From Bacteroidota bacterium (GTDB lineage: Bacteria > Bacteroidota > Bacteroidia > Bacteroidales > CAIXZF01), in the NCBI GenBank assembly GCA_026391855.1, contig JAPLDE010000176.1, forward strand, positions 3,138-51,697: a stretch of 48,560 nt of DNA. Direction: 5' to 3'. Position 1 is the stretch's first letter. Each line of letters begins with the position of its first letter. The translations under genes and the position numbers were made by a program. The notes beneath the pieces were generated by a model. It was not told the origin of the DNA. It did not search any database and worked only from the letters and a program-made list of their open reading frames with translations. Shown here one piece after another: positions 1-10,767 of the stretch.

Positions 1-1
1 T

Positions 2-973
2 GTGGGCGTGGGGACCCCGGTCGTTTGGGGAATTATCGTACATTTCTCACTGATTGAAATCCTGATCCGGACAGCCATGTGCCTGAGCTGGACTGTGGTC
101 CTGTGGTTCGGTTGCCGGGCCATCCTTACCCGCGTCGACGTTATTTTACCCTGGAATGAAAAACCAGTAATCCGCCTGTTTGCTGATATACTGCTTGTTG
201 GTGTTTACACCTTTTTGGCAAATTGTTTTTTCTTTGCCATGGGGTATCTGCTCAGTATCCCAATAAAGTATTATGACTCAACCTTTTGGATGAGTTATTT
301 GTATTCATTCATCATTTCCCTGATCATTTCCTTTATCCATGAAGGGATCTATTTCTTTATGTTGTGGAAATTTGCACTTATCCGTACGCAAAGTCTTGAG
401 AACGAGAATCTTATATCGCAGTTTGAAACACTGAAAAACCAGGTAAATCCACATTTTCTCTTCAATACCTTCAATACATTGATTTCTGTGATTGAAGAAG
501 ACAAAGATCAGGCCATTGAATATGTTCAGCGGCTTTCGGATTTTTTCAGAAGCATCCTTCAGCTCAGGGATAAAACAGTGATCAGCGTTAGGGAAGAGCT
601 GGAACTGATCAGAAATTTCTGTTTTATTCAGAAAAAGAGATATGGAGATAACCTGCTTGTTGAGATCAAAATAGGAGAAACCTGTCTGGATACAGGGATT
701 GCACCTCTCACTTTACAGATGCTCGTGGAGAATGCCATCAAACACAATGTGATCTCAACGGAAAGACCGCTGTCTATCTCAATTTCCGAAAGGGATACCG
801 ATTACATCGTGGTGAGGAACAACCTTCAGAAAAGGAACAACCCTGAGCATGGAAGCGGACTGGGACTGGAAAATATTAAAAAGAGATATCATTTTCTTAG
901 TGAAAAAAACGTGGAAGTGATCGTTTCACCCGGTAACTTTACAGTCGCCATTCCTGTTCTGCACAAATTATAG
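2..973 (+). CDS. LytS/YehU-type sensor histidine kinase (5' end may be truncated by window edge)
   Basis: N-terminal hydrophobic TM segments; QVNPHFLFNTFNTL histidine-kinase motif; VENAIKHN N-box; GSGLGLENIKKR G-box; followed directly by a LytTR regulator. Confidence 0.9.
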   Translation: MGVGTPVVWGIIVHFSLIEILIRTAMCLSWTVVLWFGCRAILTRVDVILPWNEKPVIRLFADILLVGVYTFLANCFFFAMGYLLSIPIKYYDSTFWMSYLYSFIISLIISFIHEGIYFFMLWKFALIRTQSLENENLISQFETLKNQVNPHFLFNTFNTLISVIEEDKDQAIEYVQRLSDFFRSILQLRDKTVISVREELELIRNFCFIQKKRYGDNLLVEIKIGETCLDTGIAPLTLQMLVENAIKHNVISTERPLSISISERDTDYIVVRNNLQKRNNPEHGSGLGLENIKKRYHFLSEKNVEVIVSPGNFTVAIPVLHKL

Positions 974-1732
974 ATGATGAATGTCCTGATCATTGAAGAC
1001 GAGGTGGCTGCTGCCCGCCGACTGGCCAAGATGGTAAAGGAAACCGACCCGGGAGCAGTCATACTGGATATGCTGGAAAGTGTTGCAGCAGCTGTTTCCT
1101 GGTTCAGAACCTATGGCCAGCCCGACCTGGTCATGATGGATATCCACCTGGCCGACGGGTCCTGTTTCGAGATCTTCAAACTGGTGGATGTCTCCTGTCC
1201 CGTCATCTTTATCACGGCTTTCGATCAATATGCCATCCAGGCATTTAAGGTGAACAGCATCGATTATATCCTCAAACCGGTCAAACAGATTGAACTGGAA
1301 GCCAGTTTCAGAAAACTTAAGAACCTGCATAAGGCAGGTCCCATGCCTGATCTCAGGATCCTGATGGAGCAACTGCTTGAGAAACCCAAATCCTATCATC
1401 AGCGGTTTTCCGTTAAATTCGGGCAATATATCAAATCGTTGGAAATTAATCAGATAGCCTTGTTTTATGCCGAAGAGAAGGCGGTGTTTATCCTCACCTT
1501 CGAAAACCAGCGGTATCCCCTTGATATCAGCCTCGATAAGCTTGAAGCCCAGCTTGACCCTTCTGGTTTCTTCAGGATAAACAGGGGGGTGATCATTAAT
1601 TATCATGCAATAAGCCAGATGTTTACGCATCTGAAGGGAAGAATCAAAATTGAACCTAAAGTGGCTTTTACAGGAGAAGCCATCGTGAGCGCAGAACGAG
1701 CTTCAGCTTTCAGGGATTGGATTAACAGGTAA
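974..1732 (+). CDS. LytTR-family response regulator
   Basis: Receiver domain (NVLIIEDE, LVMMDIHLADGS, FITAFDQYAIQAF, DYILKPV) plus C-terminal LytTR domain (FFRINRGVIINYHAI). Confidence 0.92.
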   Translation: MMNVLIIEDEVAAARRLAKMVKETDPGAVILDMLESVAAAVSWFRTYGQPDLVMMDIHLADGSCFEIFKLVDVSCPVIFITAFDQYAIQAFKVNSIDYILKPVKQIELEASFRKLKNLHKAGPMPDLRILMEQLLEKPKSYHQRFSVKFGQYIKSLEINQIALFYAEEKAVFILTFENQRYPLDISLDKLEAQLDPSGFFRINRGVIINYHAISQMFTHLKGRIKIEPKVAFTGEAIVSAERASAFRDWINR

Positions 1733-1768
1733 AAATCGTATTTTTACTGTTCATTAAATTTGATTTTT

Positions 1769-2218
1769 ATGCGTCTTACTTTAATAGCCCTTTTAATGGC
1801 TTTATGCCTGCCTGTCTTTTCGCAGGCCGATAAGATCGTTGGTTTCTGGCTGACACAGGGCGGTGATTCACAGGTCCAGATCTATAAATCACCTGATAAT
1901 AAGTATTTTGGGACTATCAAATGGTTGAAAAACCCAACCGAGAACGGAAAGCCCAAACTGGACAAGAAAAACCCGAACGATAAGCTGAAACAGCGCCCCC
2001 TCAAGGAATTAGTGCTGCTCAGCGGGTTCGTTTTCAACCAGGAAGACAAACAATGGGTGAACGGGACCATTTATGATCCCAAAAACGGAAGCACCTATAA
2101 ATGTTATATGTGGTTTGAACCCGGGAATGACAATGTCCTTCATGTGAAAGGATATATCGGCGTTTCCTGGATAGGGAGAAAGGTTGAATGGACCAGGGAA
2201 ACGGCCTTGAGAAAATGA
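1769..2218 (+). CDS. DUF2147-like secreted protein
   Basis: Signal peptide MRLTLIALLMALCLPVFSQA, then KIVGFWLTQGG...IYDPKNGSTYKCYMW...LHVKGYIG, typical of the DUF2147 family. Confidence 0.75.
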   Translation: MRLTLIALLMALCLPVFSQADKIVGFWLTQGGDSQVQIYKSPDNKYFGTIKWLKNPTENGKPKLDKKNPNDKLKQRPLKELVLLSGFVFNQEDKQWVNGTIYDPKNGSTYKCYMWFEPGNDNVLHVKGYIGVSWIGRKVEWTRETALRK

Positions 2219-2221
2219 CCC

Positions 2222-3484
2222 TTATTGTTTAAATCTTTCTTTTATATATTTATAGGCATCGCTGACTCCCAGCTTGGTGGTTGACGGGCCTGTCCGGATA
2301 AAGAACTCGTCTTCCTGTCCTTTCTGGATGAGGAAAACCGGGTTGGGACTCCGCATGCAGCGAACCATGCAAGCCGTTTTTCCCTGTAACGTTTCAATGG
2401 ATGTCTGGATATAGGGCGAAAATTCTTCCCCCAGTTGCGACTTGATCAGGTTCCACAGATGCAGGTTGAACTTGTCATTGTTTTCAAACTGGTCGCGGTC
2501 GAGACCTTCAACAACACCATTATCAGTAACCCCTATCAGCAGTGTGCCTCCGTCAGCATTCAGAAAAGCCGCCATGGTTTTCAGACAGGCGTGCTCTATC
2601 ACCGGGTCTTTCTTACTTTCCCTGATGTTCCACCGTAGCGTTGACTTAAATTCCAGCCGGTCATTCTCGCCTCCATGTATCAGTTGAATGACCTTATTCG
2701 ATTCATTCTCAATATATTCAAAAAAGGAGAGATATTCGGTGATCCTGGTTCCCTGGTCGGCAATCTCCCGGATGTCATCCAGCCAGTTCTCCTTCAGATC
2801 CTCATCGTTTTCCTTTCCCCGCATCTCCCTGATTAATACGCTTTTAATAAGCGAACAGGCAAATTCCAACGGTGTGATATACCTGTGGACCAGTAATAAT
2901 GGAGGAACAATCCCTGAAGGATAATGATGGTGAAGCAGGTTTATCGCGGCCTTCTGGGGTGTGGATAAGGAGAAGTACTGCTCCTTCAGAAAACGGCTGA
3001 GCATCGTATGGCTGTCTTCATCCGGAAGAGTGGAAAGAAACCCCTTTTCGTCAAGAAAAAGATTGAACGACCGTTTCATAATGGTACTGCAACCGAGTAT
3101 CAGTGACAATACCTCGTGGTTGCTCAGGAAAAAGTCGGTAAGCTTTTCGGAGCCGGTCTCATCTCCCTGAAAGGAAGGTGAAGTCCTCATCCTTACATAG
3201 GTGTCGCCTGCCAGGATATTGTCGAATTGTTGCCAGAACTTGTCCTTACCCGGGATGATCACATCATTTTCCCAGGTGAACAGCCCGTATCCATTCACCT
3301 GGTAAGGATTCAGCGAACAGGTGATTGAAAGTCCGACCATAATAAAGTAGATCAGCCTGGCATTTTCATGGGAAACCAGGTGGCCGTCAGGCGTTTTCAG
3401 CGGCTCATTGTCATAAAACAGGGTGAATTGGTTTCCTTCTTCAATGATATCGATCAGACCGGGATTAATCGTTGCAGTGTTCAT
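2222..3484 (-). CDS. Schlafen/AlbA-like (AlbA_2) putative DNA-binding domain protein
   Basis: ENDRLEFKSTLRWN...KTMAAFLNADGGTLLIGVTDNGVVEGLD is the typical AlbA_2 signature; the N-terminal ~250 aa is not recognised. Confidence 0.75.
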   Translation of the reverse strand: MNTATINPGLIDIIEEGNQFTLFYDNEPLKTPDGHLVSHENARLIYFIMVGLSITCSLNPYQVNGYGLFTWENDVIIPGKDKFWQQFDNILAGDTYVRMRTSPSFQGDETGSEKLTDFFLSNHEVLSLILGCSTIMKRSFNLFLDEKGFLSTLPDEDSHTMLSRFLKEQYFSLSTPQKAAINLLHHHYPSGIVPPLLLVHRYITPLEFACSLIKSVLIREMRGKENDEDLKENWLDDIREIADQGTRITEYLSFFEYIENESNKVIQLIHGGENDRLEFKSTLRWNIRESKKDPVIEHACLKTMAAFLNADGGTLLIGVTDNGVVEGLDRDQFENNDKFNLHLWNLIKSQLGEEFSPYIQTSIETLQGKTACMVRCMRSPNPVFLIQKGQEDEFFIRTGPSTTKLGVSDAYKYIKERFKQ

Positions 3485-3515
3485 GGACCATAATATTAAT
3501 TACATGAAGATCAGC

Positions 3516-4409
3516 TTATTGATTGGTTTTTAGCGGGTTACTGAGACTTTCCCAAATGATTCCCCCTATGATCAGTCCCAGGCCTGCAATGGTATAAGGA
3601 TGTATGCTTTCACCAACAAACCGGTTAATTAACAACAGGGAAATAAAGGGTGAAAGATAAACAAGTTTGGTGACTTTTGCCGTGGTGAGCGAATATTGAA
3701 GCGCTTTGAGCCACAGAAGAAAGGTGATCCCCATTTCAAAGATGCCGATATAGAGAAAGCCTGCTACCCCTTTAAAGTTTGGGATCTTCGGTGAATAGAA
3801 CAGGAAAACGACTACCAGGGAATAGAGGGAGCCAAAAAGAAAATTCATAAAGAGCTTAGCGGTTTCTTCCCTTTTGTCCCTGACATTCAACAACCAGAAT
3901 GTAGCCCATATCAGCGAACTTCCCAGCGCCAACATACTTCCCAAAGGGTTCTCCAGGCTGAGCAGGCTGAAGTTCCCTTTTGTTACCACGAGGAATGCCC
4001 CGGTAAAGCTGACAAGTATCGCCAGTATGCTTTTAATCCCTATCTTCTGTTTCAGAAAAGGTATGGAAAGCAGCACCAGCACTACCGGCCAGGTATAATT
4101 GAGGGCAACTGCCTCCTGGGCAGGGATCAGTTCATAAGCTTTAAACAGGATGAAATAATATCCGAACGGATTGAGCAGTCCGAGCAGGGCCGATCCCGTC
4201 CATTCGCGTCGGGTTGATGGCAATGTTTTTCTCCAGGACTTGTTGAAAGTTATAACTAATGATAAAATCAATAGGGAAGTCAGGGAGGTGAATAACAGCA
4301 GGTTGACAAAGCTGAGGTAGCTTAGGGTCAGTTTGAAGGCTGACCCCATGGTCGACCAGAAAAGAATGGCTGTTATACCATAAAGATATGCTTTGCGTTG
4401 GTTAGTCAT
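3516..4409 (-). CDS. EamA/DMT-family transporter
   Basis: About ten hydrophobic helices; EamA-like repeats (AITAILFWSTMGSAFKL; LGLIIGGIIWE). Confidence 0.85.
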   Translation of the reverse strand: MTNQRKAYLYGITAILFWSTMGSAFKLTLSYLSFVNLLLFTSLTSLLILSLVITFNKSWRKTLPSTRREWTGSALLGLLNPFGYYFILFKAYELIPAQEAVALNYTWPVVLVLLSIPFLKQKIGIKSILAILVSFTGAFLVVTKGNFSLLSLENPLGSMLALGSSLIWATFWLLNVRDKREETAKLFMNFLFGSLYSLVVVFLFYSPKIPNFKGVAGFLYIGIFEMGITFLLWLKALQYSLTTAKVTKLVYLSPFISLLLINRFVGESIHPYTIAGLGLIIGGIIWESLSNPLKTNQ

Positions 4410-4510
4410 GCAGGCTGGTGATCAGCCACAAAAATAAGGAAATAGACGGGCAGGGAGCTGCCCTCATGTAAAACCATCAGGAATTACGTAATTATTATTA
4501 GTTTTGGAAC

Positions 4511-6030
<1,520 letters not shown>

Positions 6031-6040
<10 letters not shown>

Positions 6041-7521
6041 TCTGCCGTGACCATATGATTAAAACCGGGCTGTTGCTGGTCTTGTTGTTCCCATTGATTG
6101 GTTCAGCACAGCAGCCTGTATACCAAAAGACATCCCGTATCGAAAAAGAAGGGAAAAGAGAGTTTTATATGCATGAAGTGCAGAAAGGGCAGACCCTGTA
6201 TGCTATTTCAAAGTTGTATGAAGTCAGCCTCGATACGATCTATGCTTTTAACCCGGAAGTCAAAGACGGAATAAAGGCCAAACAGGTCCTTCGGATACCC
6301 TTACCCTTCAAACCGGCTGCTGCTTTGCCCGTTGCAACCGGGAATAAGGAAAAAAGCAAACCACTGAAAGATTCGGTGCCGGCAAAGCCTCAAATTGTAA
6401 AGTGCGAAACGGGTCATCATGCCGGACCTGTTAAGGTAGCCATAATGTTGCCCCTTTATCTCGCTGAGATTGACAGTATCCCGGTGGAAATTACCGATGA
6501 AGCCTCGGCTCAACTTGAATTTAAGTCGCTGAGGTTCATACAGTTTTACGAGGGTGCCCTCATTGCCCTGGACTCGGTTGTCAGCAAGGGGTTGTCGGTA
6601 AACCTGCATGTGTATGACATCAATGACGATACCCTTAAAACTAAAAAGTTGCTGAACAACCCGGAACTGAAAGAAACAGAACTGATCATCGGGTTATTGT
6701 ATGGTGCTAATTTTCAGCGTGTTGCCGCTTTTGGGAAAAAGAATGGGATCCCTGTTGTTAACCCGCTTAGTAACAAGAAACAGCACATCGAGCATAATCC
6801 TTATGTTTTTCTGGCCAATCCCACCGTCCAGACCATGGCTAACCAGATCGCCCTTTTCATGATCAAACAATTTCACGGAAACACCATTATACTGTTGTCC
6901 AGCAATAAGGAAGGGGAGAAGCGGTCCCTGAAAATGATCAACGACGAATTGGTGATTGAACTGAAGAAGAAAGGTTTGAGTGAGGATAACATCAAGTTCA
7001 TCTCCAGCGAAAACGATATTTCTGCCGTTCAAAACCTGCTCTCGAAAACCCAGGATAACGTCATTGTGGCACTGTCGAATGATGAGCTTTTTGTCGCCAG
7101 CATTATGCGTTATCTCGATGATTGGATCCCGGCTTATAAAATGGTGCTGTTCGGGATGCCCGGATGGCTTGATTTTAAAAGCGTGGAGACAAAGGTGCTG
7201 GTTGACTTGAACTATCATTCCTTCAGCTCAAGTTTTATCGATTACAACGAACCCATGACAAAAGGTTTCATCAGGCATTTCAGGAATATTTATAAGACTG
7301 AGCCTCAGGAGTTTGCCTACCAGGGGTTTGATGTAACCTATTATTTTCTGAATGCCTTTTTAACCTATGGAAAGGATTTCGTTTCCTGTATCCCCCAATA
7401 CCGTCTTCATACCCTGCAAACACAGTTCATCTTCAGAAAATCCGGTGAAGACGGTTTCGAGAACACCTGGCTGAATATATACAAATTCAAGGACTACCAG
7501 GTCATCAACGCCAGGGATTGA
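6031..7521 (+). CDS. LysM-domain protein with periplasmic-binding-protein-like (type I) domain
   Basis: [43 protein letters not shown] LysM; downstream [10 protein letters not shown]...[11 protein letters not shown] ligand-binding fold. A start at 6055 (MIKTGLLLV) is likely. Confidence 0.8.
7480..7521 (+). repeat. Left copy of 42-bp direct repeat flanking the dlt-like island
   Basis: tacaaattcaaggaCtaccaggtcatcaacgccagggattga; second copy at 12318-12359 with one mismatch. Confidence 0.95.
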
Positions 7522-7562
7522 GGAACTCCCTTTGTTCGGCTGAGGGCTAATTGCTGAAACAT
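7497..7562 (-). pseudogene. 3' remnant of a second DHHW/AlgX-like gene
   Basis: Minus-strand reading [22 protein letters not shown] aligns with the C-terminus [22 protein letters not shown] of the intact gene at 12332-13954. Confidence 0.6.
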
Positions 7563-7944
7563 ATAATGTTGCCCAAGTAATAACCGCAGCGTAGCATTAA
7601 ATGTATTAAACATATTGAAATCGAAGTCATTTTATTTCAAGGTAAAAATGAAAAATATCTGTGTCTCTGTGCCTCTGAGGTTAAAAATAGCTAACTGACT
7701 GAACATCTATCTTTAAGAAAGAATTTTCTATGATGAGCCGGGATTATCGGTTCCTACCAACCATTATTATCGCAGAGGCGCAGAAGATTGTATTCAATTT
7801 GAAGCTGCATTTTAAAGCATACGGATACCGCGAATAGAACGGATTTAAAAGGATTTCTGGTTCTTGTTTAAAGCTATCACCTTATATGCAAAGGATTTTG
7901 TTCATATTGAAGCAGCATTAATCAGATTAGTAGCTATTAACTTG

Positions 7945-7952
7945 TAAATTTG
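7945..7952 (+). promoter_or_regulatory. Candidate Bacteroidetes -7 promoter element for the dlt-like operon
   Basis: TAAATTTG matches TAnnTTTG, about 18 bp upstream of the first ATG; the -33 box was not clear. Confidence 0.4.
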
Positions 7953-7969
7953 CGCAAAAGAAATGATCT

Positions 7970-8209
7970 ATGACTGACCTTTGTGAGTTTTTAATATTGA
8001 AGATTGAAGAACTTGTGTTTTACAAGGTATCGCCGGATGAAGCTTTAGTCACAACCAACCTTCTTGATTCAATTGCTTTGGTGGATCTTGCTGTGGCAAT
8101 TCAAAATGAAACTAAGATAAAAATACCTTTCCAGGAAATTAATCGGGAAAATTTTAACACAGTAATAAACATTATTGAGTATTTGAACAGTAAATTGAAA
8201 GCAATATAG
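7970..8209 (+). CDS. dltC: DltC-like acyl/D-alanyl carrier protein
   Basis: 79 aa; phosphopantetheine site NLLDSIALVDL; C-terminal ENFNTVINIIEYLNS as in DltC; first gene of the cluster. Confidence 0.8.
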   Translation: MTDLCEFLILKIEELVFYKVSPDEALVTTNLLDSIALVDLAVAIQNETKIKIPFQEINRENFNTVINIIEYLNSKLKAI

Positions 8210-8215
8210 GTAATA

Positions 8216-9463
8216 ATGAAAGTTATAATTGTTAGGTTCATTATCCCTTTTTTATTAATCCTGATCATTGGAGGGTTTATTCTCTTTAACAAAGCAGTTA
8301 ATAATGCTATTATTCGAGATGCTTTTCATAAGGATGATGTGCAAAATGACTCTTTATTAGCTTATTATATGACTCTTAGCGAACACCCTAAAGCATGGAT
8401 GGCGATGAAACAAATACTCTCTGATAAAAACGGAGTCTTGGTTATGGGATCATCTGAGCTTACAACTGATGACCCAAATCATGCAAAACCTTACTTTTTT
8501 ATTCCTGAAAATACACCATATCATATAATTGCTGTTGGACATGCCGGAAACCAAGCCTTTTCAATATTTGCACAACTATTAACCCTCCATAAATACATAA
8601 ACCATGCGAATGTCGTAATTATTCTTTCACCTATCTGGTATCTGGGAAATAACGCCAAAGGAACTACTTTGGATATTTTTCTTGAATTTGTACCACGGTT
8701 TGCCTTAAATAGAATTTTATTGGATAAGGAAATTCCATCTAATTTCAAACAATATTTTTACAAATACATTTCTCAAAAATATCCCGAGCTTATTTCTCCT
8801 TCCCCAGAGCTGAAGCTCATGAATTATTATTATCATGCCCAAAGGAATTTCGTTAGTAATATAGCATACACACCCCTGATACTTCTAAATAAATTAATAT
8901 TAAATTATGCAAATTCAATAAATAATGTTGATCTTCTGGATATTCCATCTTCAAAAAAAGAGTTTTTTGTCTATAATTGTTCTTCAAAAGTTAAGAGTAA
9001 CATTTCACACATAAGATGGGATAGTTTATACATAAAGTCTGTTGAGAGACATAAATGTTCCTCTCTAACAAATAGTTGGGGAATAAATGATGAATACTAT
9101 AAAAATTATGTGCATGGTGAACATGGCTTAGTTAAGGTAGTCCCGATGAATAAAAACCTGGAATTACAAGATTTGAGACAACTCGTTGATTTATTGATAT
9201 ATTATAAAGTGAATGCCTTATTTGTTATGCAGGCTGCCAATCCCTTTTATTATGAACAACTGAATAAATTCAGACCCATTGATGACTCAATAAAGATTAT
9301 TATCGGTCGTTCCGGTTTTCATTATTACAATATGCTTGAGTATGATACAGCCAGGTATCAAAAAGCACTAATGACGGATGTTATGCATATGAGTGAATAT
9401 GGTTGGCTCACTGTTGATAAATTTATACTTGATAAACAATTAAATTATGAAGAGGGAAATTAA
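8216..9463 (+). CDS. dltD: DltD-like SGNH-type D-alanyl transfer protein
   Basis: N-terminal TM; VLVMGSSELTTDD (GSSEL nucleophile block); C-terminal DVMHMSEYGWLTVDKFI (DxxH block). Confidence 0.8.
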   Translation: MKVIIVRFIIPFLLILIIGGFILFNKAVNNAIIRDAFHKDDVQNDSLLAYYMTLSEHPKAWMAMKQILSDKNGVLVMGSSELTTDDPNHAKPYFFIPENTPYHIIAVGHAGNQAFSIFAQLLTLHKYINHANVVIILSPIWYLGNNAKGTTLDIFLEFVPRFALNRILLDKEIPSNFKQYFYKYISQKYPELISPSPELKLMNYYYHAQRNFVSNIAYTPLILLNKLILNYANSINNVDLLDIPSSKKEFFVYNCSSKVKSNISHIRWDSLYIKSVERHKCSSLTNSWGINDEYYKNYVHGEHGLVKVVPMNKNLELQDLRQLVDLLIYYKVNALFVMQAANPFYYEQLNKFRPIDDSIKIIIGRSGFHYYNMLEYDTARYQKALMTDVMHMSEYGWLTVDKFILDKQLNYEEGN

Positions 9464-9593
9464 GTATATGATATTGAATACCACAATATTACTTGTTATA
9501 TTAATTGGATCGCTTTATCTTTATGCACCAACTTCCAATAATATACATTATCAGCCAAAATCTAGTGTACAGTTTGTTTATCAACAATTCTGA
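9447..9593 (+). CDS. dltX: DltX-like microprotein, 48 aa
   Basis: ATG at 9447 overlaps the dltD 3' end by 17 nt; translation MKREIKYMILNTTILLVILIGSLYLYAPTSNNIHYQPKSSVQFVYQQF*: one TM helix plus a C-terminal F-V-Y-x-x-F motif like the FIYNEF tail of DltX; lies directly before dltB. Confidence 0.7.
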   Translation: MKREIKYMILNTTILLVILIGSLYLYAPTSNNIHYQPKSSVQFVYQQF

Positions 9594-9601
9594 ATTAAAT
9601 C

Positions 9602-10765
9602 ATGCTCCCCTTTTCAGACTTAGATTTTTTTCTTGTGATGGGGATATTAATATCCTTACTATGGATATTTAAACTGCTTCGTGTCCCAAAACCCACATTT
9701 TCAGGCATGGTCCTGATCCTAAGCCTTTTATATTTAATCATTTATTTTCCATATCCATGGCATGTATTGGTAATTGTAATTTATTCTTATTTTGTCTATT
9801 ATGTTTTTTCGTTTGTACTGAAATACAGAAATAAACTGGCTGGAAGCATTGTTTTACTTTTACCGATGATCCTGGTCAAATCAGACATTAGATTTCATTT
9901 CTATCCTTTCAAATTAAATGACTGGATTTCATTCGCGGGATTGTCCTTTATGAGTTTCAGGATATTACAAGTCTATCTCGATGCAAAACCCTCTGACAAG
10001 CCTGTTTATTTATTGAGATATGTAAGTTTTTACACTCCCACTTTACTGATTGGCCCTATAGATCGCTTTCACAGATTCAATCGCGATCTTGATGAGGGTT
10101 ACCGGCGATTATGTCCCTTCCGTTTTACTGAAGGATTGCAGGCTTTGCTTTATGGACTTTTATACAAATATATTATTGCAGAATGCATAAACCGTTATTG
10201 GCTGAATTCTTTTGACCCCTCTTTAAAAGAATGGTTTCCGATGGTTAACAATATGTATGGTTATTTCATTTACCTGTTTTTTGATTTTGCCGGGTATTCC
10301 CATATGGCAATAGGTATGGCGAAAATGTCAGGTATTGACGTCCCTCAGAATTTTAAGTTTCCATTCCTGGCTCGTAATCCACAGGACTTTTGGAGGAGAT
10401 TCCATATCACGCTGGGTGATTGGTTGAAGGATTATTTCTTTAAGCCTTTCTATTTATTTCTTAGCGGTAAGAAGGTATTTCAACCCTATCCTTTACTTAG
10501 ACAGAATATTGCTCTTTTTTTTACTTTCACACTAATGGGCTGCTGGAACGGGTTTAAATTATGGTTTATCTTGAGTGGAATGCTCTTTGGTATTTATTCG
10601 CTGACCTATAATTCATACCAATACCATTCTAAGAAAAAAAGGAGGGATGTTGTGTTTGGCAAGATGAATGATAAGTATGTCAAGTGGATATCAATAATTA
10701 TCATGTTTAACCTTGCTGCTTTTTCAATCTATATTTTCAGTGGCAGATTCCCCTTCATCAATTAG
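9602..10765 (+). CDS. dltB: DltB-like MBOAT acyltransferase
   Basis: SFAGLSFMSFRILQVYLDA, GPIDRFHRF, YLFFDFAGYSHMAIGMA, NPQDFWRRFHITLGDWLKDYFF and C-terminal FSIYIFSGRF all match the DltB pattern. Confidence 0.88.
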   Translation: MLPFSDLDFFLVMGILISLLWIFKLLRVPKPTFSGMVLILSLLYLIIYFPYPWHVLVIVIYSYFVYYVFSFVLKYRNKLAGSIVLLLPMILVKSDIRFHFYPFKLNDWISFAGLSFMSFRILQVYLDAKPSDKPVYLLRYVSFYTPTLLIGPIDRFHRFNRDLDEGYRRLCPFRFTEGLQALLYGLLYKYIIAECINRYWLNSFDPSLKEWFPMVNNMYGYFIYLFFDFAGYSHMAIGMAKMSGIDVPQNFKFPFLARNPQDFWRRFHITLGDWLKDYFFKPFYLFLSGKKVFQPYPLLRQNIALFFTFTLMGCWNGFKLWFILSGMLFGIYSLTYNSYQYHSKKKRRDVVFGKMNDKYVKWISIIIMFNLAAFSIYIFSGRFPFIN

Positions 10766-10767
10766 TT

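Noticed and set aside
968-1630. 220-aa minus-strand ORF across the LytTR regulator
   Set aside because: Lies fully antisense to a clear response regulator; no domain recognised; shadow ORF from codon structure.
6694-7218. 174-aa minus-strand ORF
   Set aside because: Antisense to the LysM/PBP-like gene; no motifs.
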